Counted from the first letter of the stretch, positions 1 through 8,990 are shown. The stretch: 64,000 nucleotides of DNA from Salinisphaera sp. T31B1 (GCF_040361275.1 NZ_APNH01000005.1:248001-312000), one strand, 5' to 3'. The notes: generated from the sequence alone by a model not told the origin. Numbers and translations are program-made.

Positions 1-1
1 G

Positions 2-1450
2 CCGCTGGACAACCTCGGGCCGTCCCAGTACAGCGTCGGTCAGGAGAAGAGTCGTTATACCTACGGCATCGATTTTTCCTGGAGCGTGCTCGATTTCGGC
101 TTGTCCTACGTGCGGGCCAAGCAGCAGGCCAACCAGTATCTGATATCGGTCGAGGACGAGCGCAAGGTCATGCACAACCTGGCCCAGGAGGTGCGCACCG
201 CCTACTGGAAGACCGTGTCCGCGAATCGGCTGCTCGGCAAGATCGATCCGCTCATGAAGCGCGTGGACGACGCGCTGGCCAACAGCCGCGAGATCTCACG
301 CAACCGGCTGTCGGATCCGTTGAACAACTTCTCCTTCGAGCGCAGCCTGCTGGACGTCAAGCGCAGCCTGGAGAGCCTGCGCAGCGAGCTCGTCGGTGCG
401 CGCGAAACGCTTGCCAGCCTGATGGGCCTCCCGCCGACCACGCCGCTGAATCTGCCTGACTACGACAGCGGCGACTTCCCCGCAGCCGAGCCGCGGCTGG
501 ATATGGATACGATGGAGCAGACGGCGCTGATCATGCGACCGGAGATCCGTACCGCCGACTACCGCGAACGCATCGCCCGCGACGACGTCAAGGCCGCGTT
601 TCTACAGATGTTCCCGGATCTGAGCCTGACCGCCGGCTACCAGCATGACAGCAACGATTTCCTGCGCTATCAGGACTGGACCAGCGCCGGTGCCGCGGTG
701 AGCTACGATCTGCTCAATGTGTTCAAGGTCAACGCCAAGCGCAACGCCGCCAAGATGAGCGTCGACGTCGCGCGTCAGCAGCGGCTGGCGGCCTCGTTGG
801 CTGTGCTCACCCAGGTGCATCTGGCTGCATTGCAGTACCAGGCGTCCCAGGACACCCTCGATACGGCCGAACAGTATCTCGGCGTATCCCGCAATATCTC
901 CGAGCTGGTGGATCGTCAGTCCAGCGCCGGCGGCGTCGGACAGCTGACCGTCATCAAGGAGCAGCTCAACGCACTGGTCGCCGAACTGCGGCGCGATCTG
1001 GCATACGCCAGAATCCAGAACGCGACGGCGCGTGTCTATCAGAGTATCGGCCTGGATCTGTACCCGACCACGCCGTCGCAAACACCGGCCGAGTTCGCTG
1101 CCCGGATCGGCGATCGAAAGCAGGCCTGGGAGGACGGCGGAATCGCTGTGGTCGTGACGCCCATCGCCGAGCAGGAGCCGGTGCTGAAGACACGCGCCCC
1201 GGGTCAGGCGCCGTCGTTCACCTTTGCCGGGGACACGTTTGCGCTTGCCGGTGCGCGGCACTACCGGTTCTCGACCGACCAGGGCAGCGGTCTGCCGAGC
1301 TGGCTCGACTTTGACCCGGCCACGCGCACCTTTACGGTCAACGAACCGGCGGCGGCGCGCCCGGTCACCGTGCGCATGCATATAGAGAACGACAAGGGCA
1401 TCTACGCCAACGACCGGTTCGTGTTGCGCCCGGGCTGGCAGAACTCTTGA
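2..1450 (+). CDS. TolC-family outer-membrane channel with C-terminal Ig-like region (5' end outside window)
   Basis: The reading frame is open from the first bases of the window, so the N terminus and signal peptide lie upstream. About 360 codons read as an outer-membrane efflux protein: long heptad-rich helices, two repeated halves, and the typical run around 'RPEIRTADYRERIARDDVKA'. TolC-like proteins form the outer-membrane exit duct of tripartite exporters. The last ~80 residues do not belong to that fold. They contain 'LPSWLDFDPATRTFTV', the signature of cadherin-like/He_PIG immunoglobulin-type repeats. It is the first gene of an operon with SapC, two adaptors and an M50-lipoyl protein, so it is probably their dedicated outer-membrane partner. 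The channel family is fairly secure; the role of the Ig-like tail is inference. Confidence 0.8.
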   Translation, partial: PLDNLGPSQYSVGQEKSRYTYGIDFSWSVLDFGLSYVRAKQQANQYLISVEDERKVMHNLAQEVRTAYWKTVSANRLLGKIDPLMKRVDDALANSREISRNRLSDPLNNFSFERSLLDVKRSLESLRSELVGARETLASLMGLPPTTPLNLPDYDSGDFPAAEPRLDMDTMEQTALIMRPEIRTADYRERIARDDVKAAFLQMFPDLSLTAGYQHDSNDFLRYQDWTSAGAAVSYDLLNVFKVNAKRNAAKMSVDVARQQRLAASLAVLTQVHLAALQYQASQDTLDTAEQYLGVSRNISELVDRQSSAGGVGQLTVIKEQLNALVAELRRDLAYARIQNATARVYQSIGLDLYPTTPSQTPAEFAARIGDRKQAWEDGGIAVVVTPIAEQEPVLKTRAPGQAPSFTFAGDTFALAGARHYRFSTDQGSGLPSWLDFDPATRTFTVNEPAAARPVTVRMHIENDKGIYANDRFVLRPGWQNS

Positions 1451-1508
1451 TTCGGGTGCAGCTGCGAGGCCACACCGTGGCCAGCATGGCTTCGCAAGGA
1501 GGCCGCCG

Positions 1509-2255
1509 ATGAACTCAGGCGCCGCAGTGCCCGCGCTGTATGGCCAGCTCGAACGCCTGGCCGGCAGTACACACGGGGACCTGCGCCTGCGGATACCGCC
1601 CGGCTACGCGTTCGCGCGGCCGGTCAGCCAGGCGCCGCTGGTGGTCGACGAGATCGGCGAGTCTGCCAAGCATTTTCCCGTGGTGTTTCCCGAGGGCGAG
1701 ACCGTGCGGCCGATCGCCCTGCTTGGGGTGAGGCTCGGTGAATGTGCGTTCGTGGACGCCGACGGCGGTTGGCAGGCGGACTACATGCCGGCCTGGTTAC
1801 GTCGTTATCCGTTTACGTTCGCCCGCGGCGCGGCGGCAGACGACGCCCGGCTCGACGTCATGATCGATCGGGCGGCACCGCATTTTTCGACCACGGACGG
1901 CGAACCGCTGTTCCAGGCAGGCGAGCCCGGGTCGCAGGCGCTCAAACCCAGCGCGGTGATCGAGCGAGCGGTGGCTTTTCTCAGCCGCTATCAGCGCGCG
2001 GCGGACGCCGTGCCGGATTTCTTCGCGCCGCTGGCCGCCCACGATGTACTCGTGGCCCGCGCGCTGCGCGTGCGCGTGCCCTCGGCGCGCGACCGACGCA
2101 TCGGCGGCCTGTGTGTCGTCGATCGTGATCGTGTGAAAGCACTGGATGACGTTACGCTGGCTGCCTGGACACGTTCCGGCCTGATGGAAGTGATCCATGC
2201 ACACTGGCAATCCCTGACCAACTTCGAGCGACTCGCCAATGCAAGCCACCACTAG
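1509..2255 (+). CDS. SapC family protein
   Basis: This 248-residue protein resembles the SapC family, named after a Campylobacter S-layer-associated protein of unknown biochemical role. Supporting features are the central 'WLRRYPFTFA' motif, a middle 'LF...GEP' segment, and a C-terminal stretch in which a short 'GLCVVDRDRVKALDD' strand is followed by 'IHAHWQSLTNFERLA'. No signal peptide or membrane segment is visible, so it is probably cytoplasmic. The start is ATG, preceded by 'aaggaggcc' at good spacing. The gene overlaps the next adaptor by 17 bases, indicating translational coupling. Its place inside an export operon suggests an accessory role in handling the exported protein, but no activity can be assigned. 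Confidence 0.75.
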   Translation: MNSGAAVPALYGQLERLAGSTHGDLRLRIPPGYAFARPVSQAPLVVDEIGESAKHFPVVFPEGETVRPIALLGVRLGECAFVDADGGWQADYMPAWLRRYPFTFARGAAADDARLDVMIDRAAPHFSTTDGEPLFQAGEPGSQALKPSAVIERAVAFLSRYQRAADAVPDFFAPLAAHDVLVARALRVRVPSARDRRIGGLCVVDRDRVKALDDVTLAAWTRSGLMEVIHAHWQSLTNFERLANASHH

Positions 2256-3042
2256 CTCCCGGCATGCAATTCGTGGACTGCGTGCGCTGTGTGTCGGCGT
2301 CGGGCTGTCGCTGACGTTCGCCGCACACGCCCAGAACGACCGCGACCAGCGCGCGCAGATCGAAGCCGTTCAGCGTACGGTGATGTCGAGCCAGCTCTCG
2401 GGCCAGATCGAGGCGTTGCCCTATCGCGAGGGGCAGTCCTTCGAAGAGGGCGCGCGTCTGGCCCGTATCGACTGCACGCTCTACAACGCAGAGAAGGACC
2501 GCGTCGCGGCCAAGTATGCCGCCGCCCGGCGCAAGCGCGACAGCAACGAGGAACTGGCGCGGCTGCAATCGGTGGGCAAGCTCGAGCTGGACCTGTCCAA
2601 GCTCGACGTGCAGGAGACGCTGGCCGAACTGCGGAGCGCCCAGGCCAATGCGAGTCGTTGCAGCGTCGACGCCCCGTTCGCCGGTCGTGTCGTGCGCCTG
2701 TTCGCGCGTGAAGGTCAGAGTGTCAAGGCGCAGGACAAGCTGCTGGAGATCGTGGGCAGCCAACTCGAGGCGCGTGTGATCGTGCCTGCAACCTGGCTGG
2801 CGTGGCTGGACAAGGGCGCGCGCGTGGAATTCGAGGTGGCTGAAACCGGACAGCGCGTCGCGGGCACCGTGGAGCGAGTCGGCGCGAGCGTCGATCCGGT
2901 CAGCCATACCATTCCGGTGTGGGCGCGCCTGGCTGATTCGCAGTCTTTGCGTCCGGGCATGACTGCGAGCGCCCGTTTTCCGCAACGTCCCAGGACGGAT
3001 GACGGCAACGAGGCGGCCGGCGATACGCCGGCCGCCTCCTGA
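2239..3042 (+). CDS. HlyD/RND-type periplasmic adaptor
   Basis: The protein has 267 residues. An N-terminal signal peptide is visible (basic residues, then 'ALCVGVGLSLTFAAHA', with cleavage likely after AHA near residue 31). A lipoyl-like half motif follows ('GQIEALPYREGQSFEEGARLARID'), then a short coiled-coil hairpin (about 75-140), the second lipoyl half ('DAPFAGRVVRLFAREGQSV'), and a beta-barrel domain. This is the standard order of membrane-fusion proteins that bridge an inner-membrane component and a TolC-like duct. The coiled coil is short for the family. Unlike the next gene it has no membrane anchor, so it should be free in the periplasm. It lies between the SapC gene and a second adaptor gene. 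Confidence 0.8.
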   Translation: MQATTSSRHAIRGLRALCVGVGLSLTFAAHAQNDRDQRAQIEAVQRTVMSSQLSGQIEALPYREGQSFEEGARLARIDCTLYNAEKDRVAAKYAAARRKRDSNEELARLQSVGKLELDLSKLDVQETLAELRSAQANASRCSVDAPFAGRVVRLFAREGQSVKAQDKLLEIVGSQLEARVIVPATWLAWLDKGARVEFEVAETGQRVAGTVERVGASVDPVSHTIPVWARLADSQSLRPGMTASARFPQRPRTDDGNEAAGDTPAAS

Positions 3043-3060
3043 ATACGGGCAACCGAGCCT

Positions 3061-4401
3061 GTGGCGGACCAGGAGCATGTCGATAGCCAGCGCCTGTCGG
3101 CGCTGTTCGAGATCGAGCACCGGCTGCGCGGTGCCGAATCGCTGATCACGCTGCGGTTTGTCGTCACCAACGAAGTGCGCGGCGTGGTCGATTATGGCCA
3201 CGCCGCGCTGCTGGAGCCGGGGGTGTCGGGCTGGCGTATCACAGCGCTTTCGGATGTGCCGGCCGTCGATCGCAACAGTCTGTTCGCGCAGTTCGTCGAG
3301 CGCGCCTTCGCGGCTCAGGACCGCGCCGAGGCCGGCCCGCGGGCCCTCGACGCCGACGCACTCGGCGAGTGGGAGCGCGGCGTCTGGTCGGAAGTCAGCC
3401 CGAGTTCGGTGCTGCTGGCGCCGTTGGCCGGTCCGGGCCGCGAACCGGTGGCCTGGCTCTGGCTGGCCCGCGAGCCGGACTGGAGCGAAACCGACCGCTT
3501 CATGTGTGCGCATATCGCCGAAGTGGCCGGGCACGCCTTCGCCGCGCTGGCGCCGCGCCGCGACCGGGCCGGTTGGCTGGCCGGCCTTCGCCGCCGGCGT
3601 GTGGCCATCGGCCTGCTCGTGCTGCTGGCGCTGGTTCTGGCACTGCCGGTGCATTTGTCGGCACTGGCACCGGCCGAAATCGTGGCACGCGATCCGGCCA
3701 TCATTGCGGCGCCGATGGACGGCGTGGTGGAGCGCGTGCTGGTCGAGCCGAACGCGCGGGTCAAGGCCGGTCAGGCGCTGGTGCGCATGCAGGATATCGA
3801 GGCTCGCAACCGCTACGCGGTGGCCAGCGAGGCGCTCAAGGTCGCCCAGGCCCAGTACGACACCGCCCAGCAGCAGGCATTCGACGATGCTGATTCGCGC
3901 GCCGAACTCGCCCAGCGCGCGGCGGAAGTCGATCTGCGCCGCGTACAGAAGGCCTACGCCAAGCAGCAGCTCGATCGCGTGGTGCTATCGGCCGACCATG
4001 CCGGGCTTGCGATCTTCAACGACCCCAGCGACTGGGCAGGCCGTCCGGTACAGACCGGCGAACGTATCATGCAGCTGGCCGATCCGGACTCGCGCGAGGT
4101 ACGCGTTGAACTGCCGGTCGAGGATGCCCTGCTACTGGCCGCCGGCGCCCCGGTCAAGCTGTTTCTGGACTCGCATCCGCTGGCGCCGGTGCGGGGCGAG
4201 GTGACTCGGGTGGCCTACAAGCCGGTCGCCAACGCGCGCGATCAGATGGTGTACCGGGTCACGGCCCGTTTGTCCGAACAGCGGGACTATCTCCGGATCG
4301 GTTTGCGCGGGACGGCCAAGATATCCGGCGGCCGGGTGCCGCTGGCCTACTACCTGCTGCGGCGACCGTTGACAGCGCTGCGGCAGATGATCGGGTACTG
4401 A
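3061..4401 (+). CDS. Membrane-anchored HlyD-type adaptor with N-terminal GAF-like region
   Basis: The start is GTG, 18 bases after the preceding stop, giving 446 residues. Residues 1 to about 165 look like a soluble GAF-type sensor region ('LAPLAGPGREPVAWLWL' and 'RFMCAHIAEVAGHAFAAL' resemble the final strand and helix of GAF domains). One membrane segment follows ('VAIGLLVLLALVLALPVHL', about 181-199). After it comes a periplasmic adaptor: a lipoyl half 'GVVERVLVEPNARVKAGQ', a coiled coil and a barrel domain. The topology therefore puts a cytosolic sensor and a periplasmic fusion arm on one chain. Adaptors of this layout occur next to M50-lipoyl proteins such as the one encoded four bases downstream. 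The ligand of the GAF-like part is unknown. Confidence 0.75.
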   Translation: MADQEHVDSQRLSALFEIEHRLRGAESLITLRFVVTNEVRGVVDYGHAALLEPGVSGWRITALSDVPAVDRNSLFAQFVERAFAAQDRAEAGPRALDADALGEWERGVWSEVSPSSVLLAPLAGPGREPVAWLWLAREPDWSETDRFMCAHIAEVAGHAFAALAPRRDRAGWLAGLRRRRVAIGLLVLLALVLALPVHLSALAPAEIVARDPAIIAAPMDGVVERVLVEPNARVKAGQALVRMQDIEARNRYAVASEALKVAQAQYDTAQQQAFDDADSRAELAQRAAEVDLRRVQKAYAKQQLDRVVLSADHAGLAIFNDPSDWAGRPVQTGERIMQLADPDSREVRVELPVEDALLLAAGAPVKLFLDSHPLAPVRGEVTRVAYKPVANARDQMVYRVTARLSEQRDYLRIGLRGTAKISGGRVPLAYYLLRRPLTALRQMIGY

Positions 4402-4405
4402 CGCC

Positions 4406-6547
4406 GTGGCGATCCCGTTGCAGCCGTCCGACGACGATCGCGCCTTCGTCCTGCCCGGGCTGCGCAGCGATCTGCGCCTGGCCCGAGGCGCGCCGGATAC
4501 CGACGGCACGCCCATGTGGACGCTGTTCGATCCATTGCGCAACCAGTATTTTCATCTGCACCTGCAGGGATTGCGCCTGATTCGCCAGTGGCACGGCGGC
4601 GACACCGCCGGCGAGCTGGCCGACGCTGTGCGCGAACGTGGTGTGGCGGTGTCCGCGGAGGAAGTGGTCGGCATGGCCCGATTCATGACCGCGAACAACC
4701 TGATCGCCGCGCGTGGCGCCGCCGATACCCAGCGTCTGGCGCAACAGCATGCGCGCTCGCAGACGCGTTGGCATCAATGGCTGCTGCACCGGTATCTGTT
4801 CTTCCGTATTCCGCTGCTGCGTCCGGATGCCGCACTGTCGCGCTGGCTGCCCTGGGCGCGGCGGCTGGTATCGCGTCCGGCGCGCTATCTGTTCGTGCTG
4901 GTGGGCCTGATCGCGCTGGCGCTGGTGATCCGGCAGTGGGAGCAGCTTGCTGGCACGTTCATGCGGTTTCTCAGCTGGGAGGGGCTGGCGTGGTACGGCG
5001 TGGCGCTGATTTCGGTCAAGAGCGCGCACGAGCTTGGTCATGCGTTCGTCGCCAAGCACTACGGCTGTCGAGTGCCGACCATCGGTATCGCGTTTCTGGT
5101 GCTCGTGCCCATGCTCTACACCGACGCCACGGATACCTGGCGGCTGACCCGCGATGCCGAGCGGTTGCGCGTATCGCTGGCCGGTGTGGCGACCGAGATG
5201 GCCATCGCGGTACTGGCCACGTTCGCCTGGGGCGTGCTGCCGGACGGTGGTCTGCGGCAGGCGGCATTCTTTCTGGCCACCACAAGCTGGGTCGCCACGC
5301 TGCTGATCAACCTGTCGCCGTTCATGCGGTTTGACGGCTATCACGTGCTCAGCGACGTGTGGGGCATACGCAACCTGCAGCCGCGGGCCTTCGCACTGAC
5401 CCGGTGGCGGATGCGTGAAGCCCTGTTCGGCTTCGGCGAGGCGCCGCCGGAAGCGTTCGCGCCCGGCCGGCGCCGCCTGATGATCGCCTATGCGGTGGCC
5501 ACCTGGATCTATCGCTTCTTTCTGTTTCTGGGTATCGCGCTGCTGGTCTATCACTTTGCCTTCAAGGCGCTGGGCATCTTTCTGTTCTGCGTGGAAATCG
5601 GCTACTTCATCCTGCGACCGGTGCTCAACGAGATCGGCGAGGTATCGCAACGCCGGCTGCGCTGGAACCGGGCGCTGCTGCGCACGCTGTTGTTCGGCGC
5701 CGGGTTGGTGGCGCTGCTGTTCGTGCCCTGGCGCGGCACGCTCGGACTGCCGGCCGTGCTCGAAGCCGCCGAGCATGCCGCGATCCACGCACCCGAGGCG
5801 GCACGGATCAAACGTGTGGCGGTGGAGTCGGGTGCGCAGGTGAGCGCGGGTCAGACGCTGTTCGTGCTCGACAAGCCGGAACTGGCACTGGGCACGGAGC
5901 AGGCCCGTCGCAAGATCGATGTCATACAGACCCGGCTGGCACGTCGGGCCGGCTCGCAGCGCGACCTCGACGCCGAAGGCGTGCTGCGTACCCAGCTGGC
6001 CGAGCTGCGAGCCGAACTCGCGGGGCTGGCTGCACGCGAACGCGCGCTCGTGCTGGAAAGCCCGTTCGATGCCCGGGTGGTCGATCGCGCCGACCTGCGG
6101 GCCGGCCAGTACGTATCTGCCCGCGAGGAACTCGCCGATCTGGTCGCGCCCGGCGCGGGGCGGGTATATGCGTATGTCGGCGAGCAGGATGTGGCCCGGA
6201 TCGAACTCGGGGCCAAGGCGCGCTTCATTCCCGACGACGGCGATCACGGCGCCCGTGATCTGGAGGTCGTGCGCGTGGAAGATGTCGGCACGGAACGGTT
6301 GCCGTACCCGGTGCTGGCCAGCACCTACGGAGGCCCGCTGGCCGTGTCGCCCGAGCGCACAGAGGGCGATCGTGCGCTACGACTGGAAGACGGTGTCTAC
6401 CGCGTCGTGCTCAGGCCCGTGGGCGAAGGTGACGTGCCGCGATGGCGCCTGGCGGGTACAGCGGTGGTGGACGGGCCGCCGGAAAGCATTGCCGGCCGGT
6501 TGTTCCGGCATGCGGCCAGCGTATTCATCCGCGAGAGCGGCTTCTAG
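4406..6547 (+). CDS. M50-type (site-2 protease-like) membrane protein fused to a lipoyl/HlyD arm
   Basis: GTG start; 713 residues. Residues ~1-100 ('PMWTLFDPLRNQYFHL...LIRQWHGGDTAGELADA') resemble the small winged-helix PqqD/RRE fold that binds peptides in RiPP systems. Several membrane helices follow. The M50 zinc motif HELGH is at residues 208-212 inside one of them, and the third ligand is probably D310 in 'FMRFDGYHVLSD'. After about residue 430 the chain becomes a lipoyl domain ('IHAPEAARIKRVAVESGAQ'), a coiled coil and a barrel, as in HlyD adaptors. M50 proteins cut within or close to membranes. Here the enzyme seems to be built into an export complex and could process or thread the cargo. 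The active-site residues are present; the substrate is unknown. Confidence 0.75.
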   Translation: MAIPLQPSDDDRAFVLPGLRSDLRLARGAPDTDGTPMWTLFDPLRNQYFHLHLQGLRLIRQWHGGDTAGELADAVRERGVAVSAEEVVGMARFMTANNLIAARGAADTQRLAQQHARSQTRWHQWLLHRYLFFRIPLLRPDAALSRWLPWARRLVSRPARYLFVLVGLIALALVIRQWEQLAGTFMRFLSWEGLAWYGVALISVKSAHELGHAFVAKHYGCRVPTIGIAFLVLVPMLYTDATDTWRLTRDAERLRVSLAGVATEMAIAVLATFAWGVLPDGGLRQAAFFLATTSWVATLLINLSPFMRFDGYHVLSDVWGIRNLQPRAFALTRWRMREALFGFGEAPPEAFAPGRRRLMIAYAVATWIYRFFLFLGIALLVYHFAFKALGIFLFCVEIGYFILRPVLNEIGEVSQRRLRWNRALLRTLLFGAGLVALLFVPWRGTLGLPAVLEAAEHAAIHAPEAARIKRVAVESGAQVSAGQTLFVLDKPELALGTEQARRKIDVIQTRLARRAGSQRDLDAEGVLRTQLAELRAELAGLAARERALVLESPFDARVVDRADLRAGQYVSAREELADLVAPGAGRVYAYVGEQDVARIELGAKARFIPDDGDHGARDLEVVRVEDVGTERLPYPVLASTYGGPLAVSPERTEGDRALRLEDGVYRVVLRPVGEGDVPRWRLAGTAVVDGPPESIAGRLFRHAASVFIRESGF

Positions 6548-7122
6548 CCGAGAGACCCGTCACCGACATTACGGCTCTGGCGGGATCGTTGGCTGCGGCG
6601 CTCGATTGGCGAGCCCGACGTGGGGGCTTTGGCCCCGGCGCGAGGCCAGAACCGGATCGATGGTGCCGGGGCGGCTCCAATAAATAGCCACTAAGGCACT
6701 GCTTATAAATATTTTTTCAGTTGAACTAAATGTAAGGTACCCCCAGAAATACCCCCAGAGTTGTGTGGTTAGATATTCCGGGAATGCTACGAGAGTATGA
6801 TACTCAAGTGCCTACCTTCCGCCAAAGGCTATTTTCGACCACCCTATGTAAATGATGGCCCGCACAGTTTGAAGCGTGTTAGCTGTCAGGACAGCCGCGC
6901 CTATTACAGCGAATTCTCAAACGCGCGCAAGGCGCGAAACGCGGGCAACTCGTCAGAGACGGCGTCAGTCTCGGACACGCCAACGGCCTAGTTTGCCCAC
7001 TCGGCCATTGCCGCGGCAGTGAAATGAGCGCAACGAATTGTCAACTGATAGGGCGTGCGGCTGTCGACCATCGATACCACGATGGTAAACGGTATTTTGC
7101 TGGGCTAGCCGAGGAAAGAAAT
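6548..7122. other. Non-coding boundary between export operon and mobile-element genes
   Basis: I find no convincing gene in these ~575 bases. A GC-rich hairpin (ggggc-ttt-g-gcccc) around 6621-6636 may end the export operon, but it lacks a T run. Base composition drops sharply after about 6690 (AT-rich 'cttataaatattttttcag'), and a pair of 12-base-period repeats lies at 6738-6759. The compositional break suggests the junction of an integrated element. Confidence 0.5.
6738..6759. repeat. Two direct repeats tacccccaga with 12-base period
   Basis: The decamer 'tacccccaga' occurs at 6738-6747 and again at 6750-6759. Short tandem G/C-tract repeats of this kind are often found beside tyrosine-integrase genes, where they act as arm-type integrase or excisionase sites. 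No integrase gene is present here, so this could be a remnant of an attachment region. The function is inferred only. Confidence 0.4.
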
Positions 7123-8949
7123 TCATTCCGTCTGCAGCAACGTAATCGCCGCGTTCGGCATCGGCAGATTTACGCCCAACGTTGCGGCGGCATCCGGGAT
7201 CAGAATCACTTTCAACAATGACCGTTTTCGGCTGCCTGCCGCCTGACATGTCCAAATGTTTTCGTCGCGAGGTGTCTTGCGGTGCAGCTTGAGCTTCTGA
7301 AACCGCTTCTGCGCATGGCTCCAGTTCGCCGAGTCGAAGTCCCGAAATATCCGGGGTGACACCAGGGCCAAGCCCTCGGGCAGTACGTGGATTCGTGCCT
7401 GAGCTGTGTTGATCGGCACCGTCTGGTTTTCTATGGAGTGTTTGAGCCAGGCCACGAAACGCTCGCCAGCGTCTTCGCTGGCCTCCATGCCGGCGACTTG
7501 GCCGTCCGCTTTATGGGCTGCGGCAAACTCGCGCTGAACGGTCGATTCGGAGCCTGTTGCAGTGCTCTCTTGAGCCTTGGCCGGGGGCGTGTTAACTGGT
7601 GCAGTCTCATCTTCGCCCGCCGCGTCGGCCGGTAGGTCGAACGGCAAAGTCAGATCGTCGATCGATGATGCTGTTTGTTGATTGTTTCCCTCCGGAGCTG
7701 TTGCAGCCCCGGTTGAGCGCGGTTCTGCGGACTGGGCGGATTCACTTGGTCTGTTGGTGACTTGGTCGGCTGCGCCTTTGGCTGTCTCAGATCCCAGCGG
7801 TTCAACGTGGCCATGCATCGACGTCGGGCGACGGGTTGGATCCGGCCAGATCTGGCTGGCATGCACGCGCAGACACGTCAGCTGTTGCTGCCAGTCCGCG
7901 ATTGTGATCGAGCAGAGCCAAACCGCGCGGTCGTCGTTGGGAACCAACAGACTATGTTGTTGCATTTCATCCATGAGCCGGTCATTGCGCGTCGGGATCC
8001 CTGGCTGTCCTTCCTCGATCAGGTGGGTGCGGAGCTTGTCGAGCGTGGTCTTCGACACCAGCCACAGCGTATCGTCATCAAGATAGGCGGCCGCGCCGCG
8101 GCGGTTGATCGGCAAGTTGCCGTTATCCAACAGATAACGCAGTCCTGTGAGCAAGCGCTCGACAAGCGGTTTGGCCTTAGCGGTCGGTAGCTGCACGTTT
8201 TTGCTGCCACTGAGATTGCGCGCCACCGACAGACCGTCCGCCTGGCCCACGATTTCACCGATGGCGCCGGCATCCGATGGATCGCCCTGGATTGCCGTGA
8301 GCCAGTCATGCAGCGCGTCCTGGTCGCTTGCGATCCACTGCAGCCCCTCGGTCGGTAGCAGATGGTGTACCAACAACGGGGGAATCCGCTCGTGGTGGCG
8401 ATAGACACGCTTGGAATTGAACTCAATGCCATAGGTCGCCCCGACCGGCATCGGACCGTGCACGGGCGACCAGGCGCTGCGACGGGCATGCGGCCCGTCA
8501 TAGCGTGTGATGTGCTGATCTGTTACGGGTTTGCCGAGATCGTGGAGCAGGGCGGCGGTGAAGCACGCATACGTCCACAGATCCTGGACTCGGGATTGCA
8601 CCTCGGGTGCTTCGCCGCGCGGCAGGATGATGCCCTGTTTCAGATCCAGCGTATGGCGCGCGACTTCGATGCCATGCTGTAGCAGCCCACCGGCGCCGGC
8701 GTGATGATGGGATTCGGAGGCCGGCAGATGCTGTACCAGCGCCGCATAATTATCGAAGACCACTTGGTACAGCGAACGCCAATGTTCGGCCGGTACGCCC
8801 GCGCGTGCACGGATGGCCGCGAGCTCGCCTTCAAATGGGGCGAGCAATTCCGAAGCCGAGCGAACCTTGAAACGATTACGCTCGACACGGCCGGCTGTTC
8901 CAGCGTCTTCGCTGGAACGGAGCCATTTCTTGAAACGCGAAACGATCAC
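7123..8949 (-). CDS. MobH-family relaxase (TraI_2 type)
   Basis: This 608-residue protein resembles the MobH relaxases of integrative and conjugative elements, which nick oriT and lead the transferred strand. Visible motifs are the three-histidine signature at residues 81-83 ('ESHHHAGAGGLLQHGIEVA'), H92, and the HD pair in 'LLHDLGKP' (136-137). A low-complexity linker follows (about 400-490), then a C-terminal winged-helix domain of the TraI_2_C type ('HVLPEGLALVSPRIFRDF'). The length is normal for the family. The start is GTG at 8949, inside a small palindrome. No coupling protein, type IV secretion genes or integrase are in the window, so the element is either partial or continues elsewhere. 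Confidence 0.85.
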   Translation of the reverse strand: MIVSRFKKWLRSSEDAGTAGRVERNRFKVRSASELLAPFEGELAAIRARAGVPAEHWRSLYQVVFDNYAALVQHLPASESHHHAGAGGLLQHGIEVARHTLDLKQGIILPRGEAPEVQSRVQDLWTYACFTAALLHDLGKPVTDQHITRYDGPHARRSAWSPVHGPMPVGATYGIEFNSKRVYRHHERIPPLLVHHLLPTEGLQWIASDQDALHDWLTAIQGDPSDAGAIGEIVGQADGLSVARNLSGSKNVQLPTAKAKPLVERLLTGLRYLLDNGNLPINRRGAAAYLDDDTLWLVSKTTLDKLRTHLIEEGQPGIPTRNDRLMDEMQQHSLLVPNDDRAVWLCSITIADWQQQLTCLRVHASQIWPDPTRRPTSMHGHVEPLGSETAKGAADQVTNRPSESAQSAEPRSTGAATAPEGNNQQTASSIDDLTLPFDLPADAAGEDETAPVNTPPAKAQESTATGSESTVQREFAAAHKADGQVAGMEASEDAGERFVAWLKHSIENQTVPINTAQARIHVLPEGLALVSPRIFRDFDSANWSHAQKRFQKLKLHRKTPRDENIWTCQAAGSRKRSLLKVILIPDAAATLGVNLPMPNAAITLLQTE

Positions 8950-8957
8950 GGTGATCG
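8943..8957. promoter_or_regulatory. 7-bp palindrome over the relaxase start
   Basis: The arms cgatcac/gtgatcg are separated by one base and cover the relaxase GTG start. This could be an autoregulatory operator or part of an origin of transfer. Only the symmetry is seen directly. Confidence 0.4.
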
Positions 8958-8990
8958 AGCGTGCCGGATAAAGCGGGTTTTTGGTGCGAC

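Noticed and set aside
2152-3654. A 500-codon minus-strand open frame
   Set aside because: Antisense to the two adaptor genes; composition typical of GC-rich shadows.
4259-6247. A 662-codon minus-strand open frame
   Set aside because: Antisense shadow of the M50-lipoyl gene, low-complexity Arg/Gln/His sequence and no ribosome site.
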